The notes: generated by a model from the sequence alone, not told the origin. A DNA stretch of 64,000 nt from Chalara sp. BL73 (GCA_918026815.1 CAKJVC010000201.1:248001-312000); one strand, 5' to 3'. Shown: positions 24,067-36,006, counted from the stretch's first letter. Translations and numbers: made by a program.

Positions 24067-27009
24067 AGTGCTTGATATTCGAAAATGTGTAAGGTAGTGC
24101 TAAATAGATTAAGTAATTTCTTTGAAGAGCTACGAGTTTGTATGTTGTCAAGAGGGGCACCGGCGTTAAGGGCTTGGTCACGATATGATAGGCGATATTG
24201 GGGGAATGGCCAAAGTGACCAAGAAGGTCATTAAACGAGAAACCAAACTAACGCAAAACCTCGAGGGCATGCCCATAAATGCTAGTACGGCCTGCGAAGA
24301 ATAATTAAAAGCTCTTTTTATTGGAGTTCCATAGCTGAGATTGGCTCAAAAAATGTTGATTCACTGCAAGCAGCAATGAATCAACAAATAAAAGGGGTTT
24401 CGGTAATCAACATCATTGGCTTTTAGCCACAAAAAGGTGGGTCAAAGCCAAGCATCAAAACCAAGATGGAATGTCGCGTCAAATATAAGAATAAATACCG
24501 AAAATGGATGAGAGCAAGTGGCGGTGATTAAAGGATTTATTAAGACCAACAAGGTGACTGGCGTAATTCTTGGAATATTGTAGACAGGTCTCGAATTCAC
24601 GTTAATCAAGCCACAAACATTGAGATTGACTGTAAGTTCTAGAATATAGGTCCTTTCTTAGTTTGTGTTACTTTTTGAGAGTTCTTCCTTGCGGCTGAGA
24701 TGCTGGGGAGTGCTTAATACACCTGAAGCTTGAGGTGATGCAAGATTCAGCGCCGAGAGATTCCACAATTCTCCCTCCAAAGCTGTAAAAGCTGTTGAGA
24801 CAGCGATAAATGGACTGACAAGAGTGGAAATACGGCTTCCTAGTAAGTAGATATAGAGATTGTTTGTCTCTCTTCGCTATAACATACTGAGAGAGCGGCA
24901 GTGAAGAGTCACTGATAGCCCTTCACCCACAAATTCCATACCTTTATAAACACACATATGTCCCAGTGGGAAACTCTGCGAATTCGCTGTATTTATTTGA
25001 TACTTCAACAGTACAAGCAACCTTAAGTGATACTGCTCCATGGCCAACGAAGAGGAAAGCTGCTAGGCTTGTGGTTGCTATTTCGTTTCGCCTTCCGCCC
25101 AAACTCTCATGTTAATCTGTTCCCTCACACGTCTAGCCAGCGTCTGGATCAAGTTTTGCTCGAACTGGGAACATCAGTAACCTGCGAACAAATCATTGAA
25201 ATTACGCGAAAAGGAGAAGAAGAAATAGTTAAAATAACCTAGTACAGGCAGACATGGACCCGGTCTATACACGAGCACGATCTTGTCGCCTACTTCATGG
25301 CAAACTGCCCATAGACCTGTTTTCCATCCCGTTATACAAGTTGTTGCATCAAGCACACCAACAGTCGGACCTCAACAATGATCTTGCCTGTAACACAGCC
25401 TTCCAAGTGTCTGCAGCGTTCGCAGTTAAAGCTTTGAGCGTCCTCGAGGTATTGCATCCATGAAAACCATCCATGGCGTATTTGAGACCCTCTAATAAGA
25501 GCACGCGTATCTGAAGCTAAGAGATTTTTTTTAATTTTTTTTTTGTTTCGACTACTGGAAGTTTGGTTGTCAGCAAACCTGGAGATGGTTATTCTTGTCA
25601 TCTGCCGCTATTAGGCAAATTACCAGGTCAGACCGCGACCTGTGGGTGATATTGGCCAGAAAATGCTTGCGTTAACTAGTGGCTCCAACTTACTACTGAA
25701 CGGATGTCTGGACGATTAGATATCAATGACGGTTAAGCAACACATCTTGAGGGTCAAAGTGCTACTTAAAGTGTGAACATTCTTTTACTTTCATGAGCGT
25801 TAGCTCAGAATTCTTGGCTTTTTGGTCCTTATTAACTTTCTTAAATATGAGAGAGTGTAGAGAGCCGGTGGGGAATTTTAATCGTGATACCCGCGGTGCG
25901 GAAAAAATGAGAGTGTTCCTGAAATTTGCAAAGAGCAGTTTCGCCCATCTTAGGCAGCGGAACTAGATGTCAAAATATCGCAATGCTGATTGTTGAGAAG
26001 CGTAAAATTTTGGGGCCATTTAGTGGGTCAACTTCTCTTTTAACGTCTTATTAAGTTCCAAATCGCAGCTATGTGCTGGAATATTGATTTTAATTTCTAT
26101 AATAGGCTGGCGTCCTAGCTAACAGTTAATTTCTCGTATGCTTTCTTCCATGCTCCAACGGGCTTACCAATCAATACACGTCTCATAATGGATTTTCGTC
26201 GCCACAGATACTCCTACAATCATGTAACTTGGGGCAAAACTGTATTGTAGATCTGGAATCCAATTGCACTTCGTGCTGTCCGTCTTCACTGAGTATATGC
26301 CTCCGACCCTCCAGGTATATCATGACGTAAATTAAATGCTGTACCCATTTGATTTACAAAGCATAGGGACAGTATGAATGATTTCGAAATGAGAAACGAA
26401 AATGCAGGCGATATTTTAGTGGTGTGCTGATGCTCCGCTTTGAGAAATAAAATCCCTCTCGTAGAAAGGAAGTAACCTTCATGTTTCCAAACGATTCTCT
26501 CCCTGTTTCAAAGGAGCAGCCAGAATCCAAGCTTCTTCCAGATTGTCAATCCATCATTCCTATGGAAAGATAAATGACATTAGAGGCAATGATCTGTACG
26601 TCCCTGCCTCTTTGACTTTTCCGTCTTTGGTTTGCTCACTTTACGAGTATACAGTGTATTAATAAAACTAAATTATAAATTTCCATAATCCTAGATATTG
26701 CCAGCCAAACTATCAGATCTTCCTCTACCTTACATCAGCTACGTTTTAAAAGACTTAAGCATGAAGACGCAGAGACTGTTGCTGCTGTTTTTCTCTAGTT
26801 ATAAATAATAGCTTTTTTTTTTGCTTATCGTTCAGTATGGTACTCGTGTGTACTTTGCGCGGAGATATTATTAAGGAGAACAACTAAAATGAAACCTTTC
26901 CATTTTTTATATACGCTAGTAGCAAGTCCATTGCCTACCAGTGATTTTTATGACCATGTTGATTCTAGAAATCTAAGGAATATAGCCTGAATGTTTGGCT
27001 TAGTACAAA
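24067..27009. other. 3-kb AT-rich gene-free stretch
   Basis: The upstream region of gene C, then AT-rich sequence with homopolymer T and A runs (for example around 25525-25545 and 26813-26822). Minus-strand frames at 25174-25601 were considered for a HET-domain C terminus but are too weak. Nothing else supported. Confidence 0.4.
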
Positions 27010-27775
27010 ATATTACAACAGGATGTTGATAACCGCCAATCCGAAAGCCATTATCGCCAGTGGCCTTTGGAAAGCATCTGAACGTAGGTCTGGAGAGTCA
27101 ATCCTTCCCCAACAGCCTTCTAAGCCACGCACTATGCCATATTCATGATCAGTAAATTTCTTCAACGAAACTCTGCTACTCTCAGGTTCATTGCATGTTT
27201 CAAAACTATAAAGAAATGACAGGGCATAAGGTATTCTTTTAAAATCTGGCCCCAACATAACAAGGACGCGGAATGGGATTAAATCATACTCGCTCCCCTG
27301 GCCATCTAACTTGACAATGTGTGCTGAGTCGCAAAATTGCCTTGTAATCAGTGTCAATCTCGGTGAGATAAAGTTTAATTACCGGTTAGGGGGACTTTCT
27401 AGATTGATGTAACGGGCAAGTTTAACCTTACGAGGAATGTTGCCTTGGTAATAGTATTCCGCTTTTTGTTGTCCAACCCAGGTCTTTTCGCAGCTTCAGT
27501 AGCCGAAGTTGGTACACAGCACCAGTGTTGACCACTTCTAAGATATATGCCTCAGTTGCTTCTTCTGGAATGTGCGTAATTTAGATAGCACAGTTTTGAG
27601 CAGGAGTACCGGGTGATTGTTGCTCGCGAAGTTGATCTCCATCATTTCTTTCCTCTGTAAAGTCAACCGGCAGATTGTGTTCCAAGTTCAATGGTGAGCC
27701 ATCGTTGCCAGCAGCGTTTGGACGATGAGAGTCTGTGGCCAAGAACGAACGACCAGCTGTGATTAACTAATCGAT
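27010..27775 (-). pseudogene. RRM-like 'DPC' family member D, broken
   Basis: Read on the minus strand, this copy carries PAQNCAI, a TAA stop, then ITHIPEEATEAYILEVVNTG. Gene C has SQNCALWITGIPEFVTEADIF at the same place, so the family Trp codon has become a stop. Downstream the frame is lost, and then RVLVMLGPDFKRIPYALSFL matches the second block of C (RVILIEGPDEVMTIPAWAS). The C-terminal DPC motif was not found. The copy lies about 3 kb upstream of gene C in the same orientation and is more like C than like A or B, suggesting duplication followed by decay. Confidence 0.72.
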
Positions 27776-29214
27776 AATTGGATGCGAGGTGCGTAGGAAA
27801 TTTGAAATAATGGTAATGTCGGTGAAAGAAGGGTATTGACGTCTTTAAGGGAGATTGTTGTAAAGATCAGATGAGATATACCTTGAGATGAAAGGCACTT
27901 AAAATGGGAAACCTCAACCTGGAGCAGCCATGTCGGGAGTTCGTGCACTATTGAATGCATTTCATTGCCACTGCCACAAAATGAATGGCTTGAGCCGTTA
28001 CTTCATTTTCTGCTATGCGAAATAAGCATTTTCTCAGGGTGCAAGCACGACAGGCCAGAAAAGTTTCAACAACGATTCGGAACTCAGATCTTCTCATGCC
28101 CTAGTATAAATGGAGAGGATTCAACAAGGCATAAAGCGGCTGTCAAAAATGGAAAATGGCTTATTGGTATGTGGAAATGTAAAAAAAAAAAAGAAATGCC
28201 CTGATGTTTGAGTTCCTGCTTCACTCTCGACCTACCTCATTAAATGCTCTTCTAATATGCATTTAGTGATAGCAGTTTGAGAAAGTCTTACACTTTCTTA
28301 CTTTAGAACGTAATAAATATAACAACTATTGGAAAAAGAGAAGTTTGTGGTAAACATATTTAGCTACCTACAAAGCTACAAAAGAGCCCTGTAAAAGAAG
28401 TGTACAAATAGAGTTTAATTTCTTGAGAGATGCCTTGTAAAATATATCCCATTCAAGGCTCTAAATAACAGCTTGATTGATATTGGATAGGAATTTTGCT
28501 TGAGAGATTGATAACCAATGATTTAAAGCGAGGATGGCAGGATTTTGAAAGCTTAATTAAACGCTAAAGGCGTAATCTGGCCCAAACAAAGAACGTAGAT
28601 GAGCGTGCCAAAACCTTTCTTGGGAACAGATATGAAGGATCTACGATGATTTGTTGTTCTGATGAAACCCCATACAAAGGTTCGACGCTGACGTAAAAGG
28701 GTAGCTTTGTGGCTTCTTGTACAATTAGAAGCACCGCCATCAATGCCAGAACCAGAACCAGAACCAGCACCATGCCCAATCTCGACATCACACATAGCAG
28801 CTAGAGCAGGCGGCAAAGTTGGAGCGGTAACCTGCTATTTTAGACCGTGTTTCTTCAGACAGCTTTGCCACGCTTGTTATTTTATCCTGCAGAGCTGCCA
28901 GTTTATTCTTCTAGGCGAGGCGGGTAGGGGAAAAAGTGATGTACAGGAAAACGAGGGTTATGAGACAAAACGCACATTTTTTAGTGAGCTGGTAACGAGC
29001 AAACAGCGCTATGCTGTAAAGAGCATCTAAAAAGACGGAAGCTATTTTTCAAACTTGTTTGTGGATATACTAAGATTACTGGCATATTAAGGATAGGCAT
29101 AAATATGTCCAGTTGCTTGCAGGGATTACATACAATCCCAAGTAACGCCGTGACTCCTCCCAAATGCAAACCTAGTCCCAACATTGTCATACAAGCATAA
29201 ACTTCATACTATAT
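27776..29214. other. Intergenic before the helicase 3' end
   Basis: No supported gene. A minus-strand frame at 28553-28816 contains a Gly-Ser repeat from a CCAGAA tandem (28746-28763). It starts at a non-ATG codon and has no recognisable domain, so it is not called. Confidence 0.35.
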
Positions 29215-32200
29215 CTAGTCCTCGGGCTCCTCCTTAATCCTAATCTCGTTGCCCTCCTCCACAACCCTTCTTCCAGGTCGCGGTCGAACTTCCTCCGCTG
29301 GCACAACAGTTTCAATTCCCTCTCCCTCGGGTCCGTGTGGTACAGTTCCAATATCAATCTCCATCCCCAATAAAGCCCTCAGGATGACTTCTGCCCCAGC
29401 CTTACTCATCACCTCGCTATTGTGTTTACAAAGCTCGCTCGCCACACACTCCGTGCACCCCTCTAGACATGCACATCCCTCGACTCTTCTAATAGCTTGT
29501 TTCAACAACAGATCGATGAACTCGAACGCTTTCGTCGAGATACCTGAGCCATTGACCCCACCTTTTGCATCATAGAATGTTAAGCGTGCGGGACGCTTGC
29601 GGGCTGTTTCCTTCTTGGCGAATTCTTTTTTAGGAGCTTTGCATTCTGTACGTACGTCGCCGGGCATGCTGACCACAAAGTTTGGCATAAGGGATAAAAC
29701 AGCATGCTCAGCAGCATGAATAGCACCAGCCACATTCAACCGATGCTCTACCAAGATCTCCAGCGCAGCTTTAGGCACATCAAGCCAGACACCCTTGCTG
29801 AATCTAATTATTGGGGGATTATCAACCTCCACAGCGTCAAGAATACGACGTTTCGCGTCCATTTTGAAGAAACCAAAAACAACGGCTTGAATTTTGATTG
29901 CGCCGTAAAAAGCTCGAGACAGAGAGTTGGGTATGCGGCGGATAGCTTCTGTTTCGATGGGATCGATGTCTGTATAGTCTCTTTGCATAGTGGTCCAATT
30001 GACGTTGACTTTCTCAACTTTTGCAATTTTCTGCTCAGGATTGAATTCTTTCACAAGGTAGGTGTTCCCTTGGTGGAGGAAAATCCCGCCATCGTAAAGG
30101 GTGAAAAATGCGCGAGAAGCCTCAAGTTCTTCGAGAACGATGTTCTGACCATGACTAACGTTTACGATTGCGAAGTGCTCGTCTTCGGTGTCACGGATAG
30201 AGACAAATTTGGATGGGATCGGTCGGAAGCGCTCATTACAATGATAAAAGCCAAGATCGTCCTTTACCATTCTCTCTTCCGCGATCTCCTTGAGGTTTTT
30301 GGGAAAGTATTGAGCATCTTCATCGATGCGTACGGGCATCTCGTAAGCTGCACACTGGAGGTGTCCTTCTAAAACCAGCAAGTTCTGAAGATCAACCTGA
30401 AGCTCACAATTAGGCTTAGTAAAGATCTCATCTGGATTGTTCATATAGTATTGATCGGTTGGGAAACAATCGCCAACAAGTATTGAGAGTGAGTCTTTGT
30501 TTCGTCGACCGGCGCGTCCACTCTGTTGGCGCAAATTGGCGATTGAGTAAGGAAAGCCAACCGTAATGACAGCGTCCAAAGATCCAATATCGACACCGAG
30601 CTCAAGAGCAGTGGTAGCCACAATTCCCATCAACTTACCTTCAAACATCTCACTCTCTATTCTCCGCCGATCCTGAGGCGTATATCCACCCCGGTAACCC
30701 ATGACTCGAGCCATGCATTCTGGTCGCTCTAGATTGGTGAGCTCACTCTTCACGGCGCCAACTAGTGCCTCACAGCCCTTTCTAATCCGACAGAAAGCAA
30801 TGACACGGACACCCCTCAATATCAGTTGACAAAAGAGCCTAGCGGCCTCAGCCATAGTGTCTCCTCTACCGCTTCCTGAATCGCTTGGGTCCTTGTATGG
30901 CGTGTTCCAACACAAGAACTCTTTTCTCCCAGAAGGCGAGCCGTCAAAGTCTGTCATTTTTACGTTTTCAACTCCAAAAATAGTCTTGAAATGCTCAAGA
31001 GGATTGGCGACGGTCGCAGAACAGGATATGAATTTGATATGGCGGTTTCCCACCGCAGCGCATATCCTTCGCAGCCGTCGCATAATGAACGCAACGTGAG
31101 ACCCGAAGAGTCCGTTATAGACGTGTATCTCATCGACAACCACATATTTCAGGTTCTTCAAGAATGTTCTCCATTTCTCTTCTTGCGGAAGGATAGTAAT
31201 GTGCAGCATATCAGGATTGGTGAAGATAATTCTACCTTCCTCGCGGATGACATTGCGATCATGCATGGCAGTATCTCCATCAAAAGTCTCCACAACCGTC
31301 TCCTCAAGCCCGGTCATAAACTTCATCATCTCCTTTAAACTTCTTCGTTGATCTTGAGCAAGTGCTTTCGTGGGGAATATGTACATTGCTCTAGTATTGT
31401 GGTCGCGCTCGAGTTCATGAAGGACAGGTATTTGATAAATCAAGGACTTTCCCGAACTTGTAGATGTAGCAACAATAACATGATGGCCATCATGCAAATT
31501 ATTAATGGCTTCTGCTTGATGCGCGTATAACTGCGTGATATTCTTAGTATTGTAGAGTGCATTCACCAAATCCTGACTTAGTTGGAAGTTCAAATCGCCA
31601 TAAACAGCTACTTGCGGATCAAACACTCGATGCCCATCAGGCACAATCTGGTTTGTATACCACTCGCTCTCTCTCAGCTCTTTGATAATTTCGGGTATCG
31701 ACTTTCTCTTCGTTGGTATACTTTTGGGCAGAGTACTAAAGTCGAGCTTCGGAGTCGTGCTACGAGAAATCGAAGGTACTGGTATATAGCTTTCAGACTC
31801 AATTTGCAAAGCCTCCTCTGAATTAAGGCCCTCCGTTTCACAACGATTCAAAAAGGCATTGATCGCACTTCCAAACTTGGTGTTTCTCTTCTCAATCAGA
31901 CCCACCATCTGCTTCTGGCTGAATACCGGCATCTTCAAATCCTCATTCTTCAGTTTCCTAGTCGCCTTCGTTGCTTCTCCCGTCTTCGCACTCTGTACCT
32001 GTCGCTTCAGGTCCCCATCCACGAATTCGAAGAATAGTACCTCTTTCCCAGGCACTGTGGTGTCTTGTCCTAAACCCTCTTTACCAGTTATACCTCCAAC
32101 ACTTGAATCCGGGGCGGGACCCGCAGTATGCCAATTCTTTGTCCTTCCACCCTTGAATGCATCATCGCGCTCGCTGCCCCTCACATCAACCTCTAGCATT

Positions 32201-32667
32201 GCCTCGTCCACATAGAGAAACCGCATGCCTCCCGGCCGAATTGCCACAATCTTGGCTACATCTTCTATCAACAATTGCCGCTTGATGTGTCCTTCCACAG
32301 CAGTTTTTATAGTATCGAATGTAGTCGCAAGATGCTTCCTGGTACAGCAAAACGTAAAGACCAGGTTCAATGCTCGATGCGTCTTCTCAAGGATTTGGAA
32401 AGAAGATGGCCAGGGAATATCGCTATTTACCGGCCCTGAGAAGCTGGACGTATTGTGAGCTAGTTCGGGGGGTGTCTTGGTCTTTGGTGCTCGTCGGGGT
32501 TTCCCACCACCATCGTGGCTCTTGGTGGGGATTGTCGCTGTGGTGGTGGGAGAAGGGTCGCCATCAGTAGTAGATGGCGTATGGTGTATTTCTCCAGTAT
32601 CATCTCGTTTCCGTTTACGCTTTCGGACTATTTGATTCGACACATTTGCGGCCTTCAATTGAGGCAT
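29215..32667 (-). CDS. hrq1: Hrq1-like RecQ4-type ATP-dependent DNA helicase
   Basis: A single uninterrupted exon of 1150 codons starts at an ATG. After a basic N-terminal tail (KRKRKRDD) and a variable region come the helicase motifs. Motif I is VATSTSSGKS at about residue 400, motif II VVDEIH at about 510, then SCSATVANP (motif III), TTALELGVDIG and QSGRAGRR (motifs V and VI). The C-terminal domain ends with a Cys cluster around residue 1060 (CACLEGCTEC...C), the DUF1998-type zinc site of Hrq1. Yeast and fission-yeast Hrq1 are 3'-5' helicases acting in the nucleus in repair of crosslinks and at telomeres. Length and motif order match, and the frame is intact. The long open frames on the opposite strand are shadows. 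Confidence 0.95.
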   Translation of the reverse strand: MPQLKAANVSNQIVRKRKRKRDDTGEIHHTPSTTDGDPSPTTTATIPTKSHDGGGKPRRAPKTKTPPELAHNTSSFSGPVNSDIPWPSSFQILEKTHRALNLVFTFCCTRKHLATTFDTIKTAVEGHIKRQLLIEDVAKIVAIRPGGMRFLYVDEAMLEVDVRGSERDDAFKGGRTKNWHTAGPAPDSSVGGITGKEGLGQDTTVPGKEVLFFEFVDGDLKRQVQSAKTGEATKATRKLKNEDLKMPVFSQKQMVGLIEKRNTKFGSAINAFLNRCETEGLNSEEALQIESESYIPVPSISRSTTPKLDFSTLPKSIPTKRKSIPEIIKELRESEWYTNQIVPDGHRVFDPQVAVYGDLNFQLSQDLVNALYNTKNITQLYAHQAEAINNLHDGHHVIVATSTSSGKSLIYQIPVLHELERDHNTRAMYIFPTKALAQDQRRSLKEMMKFMTGLEETVVETFDGDTAMHDRNVIREEGRIIFTNPDMLHITILPQEEKWRTFLKNLKYVVVDEIHVYNGLFGSHVAFIMRRLRRICAAVGNRHIKFISCSATVANPLEHFKTIFGVENVKMTDFDGSPSGRKEFLCWNTPYKDPSDSGSGRGDTMAEAARLFCQLILRGVRVIAFCRIRKGCEALVGAVKSELTNLERPECMARVMGYRGGYTPQDRRRIESEMFEGKLMGIVATTALELGVDIGSLDAVITVGFPYSIANLRQQSGRAGRRNKDSLSILVGDCFPTDQYYMNNPDEIFTKPNCELQVDLQNLLVLEGHLQCAAYEMPVRIDEDAQYFPKNLKEIAEERMVKDDLGFYHCNERFRPIPSKFVSIRDTEDEHFAIVNVSHGQNIVLEELEASRAFFTLYDGGIFLHQGNTYLVKEFNPEQKIAKVEKVNVNWTTMQRDYTDIDPIETEAIRRIPNSLSRAFYGAIKIQAVVFGFFKMDAKRRILDAVEVDNPPIIRFSKGVWLDVPKAALEILVEHRLNVAGAIHAAEHAVLSLMPNFVVSMPGDVRTECKAPKKEFAKKETARKRPARLTFYDAKGGVNGSGISTKAFEFIDLLLKQAIRRVEGCACLEGCTECVASELCKHNSEVMSKAGAEVILRALLGMEIDIGTVPHGPEGEGIETVVPAEEVRPRPGRRVVEEGNEIRIKEEPED

Positions 32668-33660
32668 CGTCGCCTTTAGGATTGGGTTGCTCTTGTTGGG
32701 TTCCTGCCGGCCTCTTTAAAGGCATCTCATGCCCCGGAACGAGGTGTCAAGGGTATAACTTTCGCGCTAGCAGGAGACGCGCTGACGGGTTTTGGTGGGG
32801 GGGCGATGCGCTGGGTAGCAATGCTCTGTTAAGCCTTGATACAAACGGCTTAGCTTTTGTCACGTAACCACGTGATTACCCGACCACCTCGTAGATCCCT
32901 TCACATGTTCGGTTGGGGCGCGTACACTTAAACACTTTGGTACGGTGCCGTAAAATGAGAATATAGCCTCTCTCTCGCCTAAGGGCTCACAGGTACAGCA
33001 TCTTACTGTTTTTATTTTATGCAGGCCTATTAGTTAACCTGAAGTGGTGCGCGCTCCGCCTACATGTGAAGAAAAGAGCATCTTCCAACCGAACCGTAGA
33101 ATGCCATGCAGTCCCTCTGTTCGGGCGCGCTCTTTCCTAGTGAGCGGTTCCTGGAGTCCTTCAAGAAATTTGGGGTCAAGAAGGACGGTCAAATATCTTC
33201 TAGTCCCTAGAACCTTGCATCGTAAGTAGAGAACGACAGCTGTCAACTGGCATGTCAGATTCTGTATGGTGACTACGTGTTACGCGTTATGGAAAGCCAC
33301 AAGCGATGGACGCTGTGCACGAACTATTTGTTGGTAATGCGACGTATTTCGAGGCAAGCTGTTCTAGTTCTACAAGTGGTAGTAGTAGAAATAGATAACG
33401 CACAATATTGCTCTTCTGCGATGAGTTCTTCTGAAGCGGTCTCAACATGGTCGCTCGAACCTAAATAAGATAGGGAGACCTTTTTGGTCGCGATTCGCTC
33501 TATTCCTAGATCTGACCGCTCAGAAGACCAGTTCTACTTTTGAGAAAGTATCATTGACGACATAGGCGCGGAAAAAGTCTTGGCGGTCACGCACTCACAT
33601 GAAATATGCTTTCAGATATCCTACATTTGGTCCTGAATCATGGAGGCGACAGGCGCTAGC
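32668..33660. other. Promoter side of the helicase gene, no gene
   Basis: Contains the upstream region of the helicase (start at 32667, minus strand). Short frames at 33034-33246 (-) and 33044-33229 (+) overlap each other and show no family likeness. Confidence 0.35.
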
Positions 33661-34050
33661 CTAGGATGAGCGCCGCATAACCTGATTACAATGCCACAAT
33701 AGTGGACAACGATGTAGAAGATCATTTGTCCATATGAAGGCGCAGATCGTCTTGATGTAGGCATCACGTTTAAACAAAGCTGCAGATAATATCACTAGTC
33801 CTGGCTGCATGAACAGTTCATCATTTTCCTCAGATATATAATATAGTATACTTCTACGCAGACTCTCAGCCCGTGCAAGAGTATGCAGTCCCTGCCCATC
33901 GCAAAATTCATCAAAACCAAGAAAAGAGATGATGCTCTTTCCTAACCTCGCTATGCTTGTATGGTATGCCTGAACTCCTTCAAAAGACACCGATTGTTGC
34001 CCGAATGTACCCCTTCTCCCAAAGCAAAATTGAAGTGTGGGTGTATTTTT
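33661..34050 (-). other. Unidentified open frame, possible exon or gene fragment
   Basis: The frame is open on the minus strand from about 34050 to a stop at 33661, preceded by a good acceptor-like sequence (TTGTTATAG). The translation is protein-like (SIARLGKSIISFLGFDEF, LRRSILYYISEENDELF), with mixed helices and no low complexity. It has no ATG near its start and no recognisable domain. It could be the last exon of a lost gene or a chance frame just downstream of the Ran-binding protein gene. Confidence 0.22.
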
Positions 34051-34116
34051 CTATAACAAAAGAGAAGTGGTGCCTGGTTAGGCGACGTTCGAAGTCCCTT
34101 ATTCTAGCAAACCGGC

Positions 34117-36006
34117 TCATAATTCATGCTTGATAGAGTCGAGTTCAGATTTAAAGAGCTTGGCGTTGTTCTCATTCATCTAATGACTATCAGTGCGTAT
34201 TAATTCAAAAATTTCAGGCGGCTTACCTTTAGCAACATTTGGACTGGTTTCCCATCTCCTTCAAATGCTGTGAACAGAACCTGTGCTCCTTTCGGGGAAG
34301 GCTTGTCCTTGAACTCCATGGCTCTAATTATACTCGTGTTCAGGATGACGCGATGTGTGTTTTCCTGTCGCATGATAAGACGAGGGTTGCGAGGGGAGTT
34401 TTCATCTGTCTCGTCCTCAAGTCCTGATATATCGAAGGATCCGGGGATAGGAACACCAACATCATCGAAGGTCGCACATGATCTCGGAACATTTACTTTC
34501 AGAGTTCCTACACCTCGCTCCTTCCAACCAGCCTCCTTTGACTCGAGTGCATAGAGCCTTGCGCGCACTTGAAGCAAGGTAGCTTCGCCAGCCTCGCCAT
34601 CCTCAACTATGGGTTACAGATTAGCAGGTATTCTAAGCAGCACAAGTTTCAAAACGCACTCCTGACCGGCTTGAGCTTCTTTTTCTCCTCTGCCGTAATC
34701 TTTCCAGCTTCTTCATCCCCTGATTCGAGGCCGCCGTCGCTATCATCTTCCTCACTTTCTTCCGCATCACTATCTGGGGCACCAAAGGGTTTCGCAGGCT
34801 TTGCGCTAGACACGGTATCTTTCCCAGGGGCCGCAAAACTAGAAAGCTTTGGGCCAGCAGCGCCCGCAAAACCATTTCCAAGCGCAGAACCAAAAACACT
34901 TCCGCTTTTCAACGCGCCGAATCCAGAAGTAGCGGTGCCGAAGCTAAATCCAGAAGCTGGTTTGTCCTGTAATGGCCCATGTTAGTCATTTCATTGAAGT
35001 TATAATTTGTTGCGCATGAACTCAAATGTACAACATGCAGCTTCATGGAACACCTACTATGTTTGTGTTTCCGCTCGTAGTTGATGTAGGTATACTTGAA
35101 GTTTGTCCGCTTGCCAAAGCTCCAAACCCTGAGGTGTTTCCACCAAAAACGCTGGGCTTGGAGGTGCCGATCGCTCCAAATGGGGATGTACTAGAAGACG
35201 CAAGAGAAGCAAAACCCGAGCTTGCGAAAGCAGCGGACGATGTTTGGGGTTTGCCACCAGTGAGACCACTACCGAAGGTTGGTTTTGGGGAAGACGTGCG
35301 TGATTTTTTCGAATCATTGTCGGATGAAGTTGATGGAGATATGTCTGATGCGTCTTTATCGCCAGACTTGGCCCTGTAATCCCTTAATTGTTAACAAAAA
35401 TGGCTCTCAGGGCCATGGAAAGGGGGATATAATTGGCATAACAGAGTCCGTGTCAACTTACCCGTCTTTTGCAAACTCCTCTGATGTGTCTCGTGGCCTT
35501 TTTTTCTCTGGTCCTGATCTTGTTGTACGCCCTCCATTCAAAGAGCCCTCCGCGATTGAGCCGTCCTTCTGTGGACTCTCAACGTCCTTTGTGTCGTCGT
35601 CGACATCGCGGCCACGTTTCTTTTTGGGCGAAGTTATCCGCTCACGCATCACCTCATCGGTCGCATCCAAAGTTGTGGGCTCCGGGGTGGCCGCTGTTGC
35701 TGGCTCCTGCATTTCCCTGTCCTCGATCACCGGTTCGTCTCGTGTAGATTTCTCTGCCTCGGCAGGGTTGTGTTCTTTATCGGAAATGCGTGTTTGCTTT
35801 AGCTCTTCACCTGCTGCGATGGTGGCCGCATCGTCTTTGTAGCCATGAGCATCACGATCATCGTCACCACCACCACCACCCATTGTCCCAGCTGTTGGAT
35901 CGTGATTGGTCTTCCTGACGTTGGGGCTGGGATTCGTGCTGGAGTGGTCGGCTGTCTTGGGCAAGGAGGGAGCGGCGTCAGCAAGAGGAGGAGAAGCAGG
36001 GGCCAT
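34117..36006 (-). CDS. yrb2: Ran-binding protein, Yrb2/Hba1-like, with FG-type repeats
   Basis: Five exons join without a frame break: 36006-35462, 35373-35058, 34966-34660, 34606-34227 and 34179-34117, giving 536 residues. The N-terminal 180 residues are acidic and polar with basic patches (PKKKRGR, a likely nuclear signal). The middle is rich in FG and GF pairs (SPFG, VFGG, SGFGAL). The C-terminal RanBP1 domain starts about GEATLLQVRARLYAL and has GVGTLKVNV, the core RLIMRQENTHRVILN and VLFTAFEGDG. The last exon supplies a short helical tail. This order matches Yrb2/Hba1, which bind Ran-GTP and help Crm1-dependent nuclear export. Nup2/Nup50-type nucleoporins share the parts, so that assignment remains possible. 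Confidence 0.88.

Noticed and set aside
25174..25601. Minus-strand segments with VGDKIVLVYRPG, recalling the C-terminal part of HET-domain proteins
   Set aside because: One short likeness only, no HET core, and stops between the pieces.
28553..28816. Minus-strand frame with a Gly-Ser repeat
   Set aside because: The repeat comes from a short CCAGAA tandem. The frame starts at a non-ATG codon and nothing else in it looks like a domain.
29704..30372. 222-codon plus-strand frame
   Set aside because: It lies wholly antisense to the helicase gene, whose motifs are clear, and has no family likeness.
35279..35842. 187-codon plus-strand frame
   Set aside because: Antisense to exons 1 and 2 of the Ran-binding protein gene. 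Its Ser-rich make-up mirrors the other strand.
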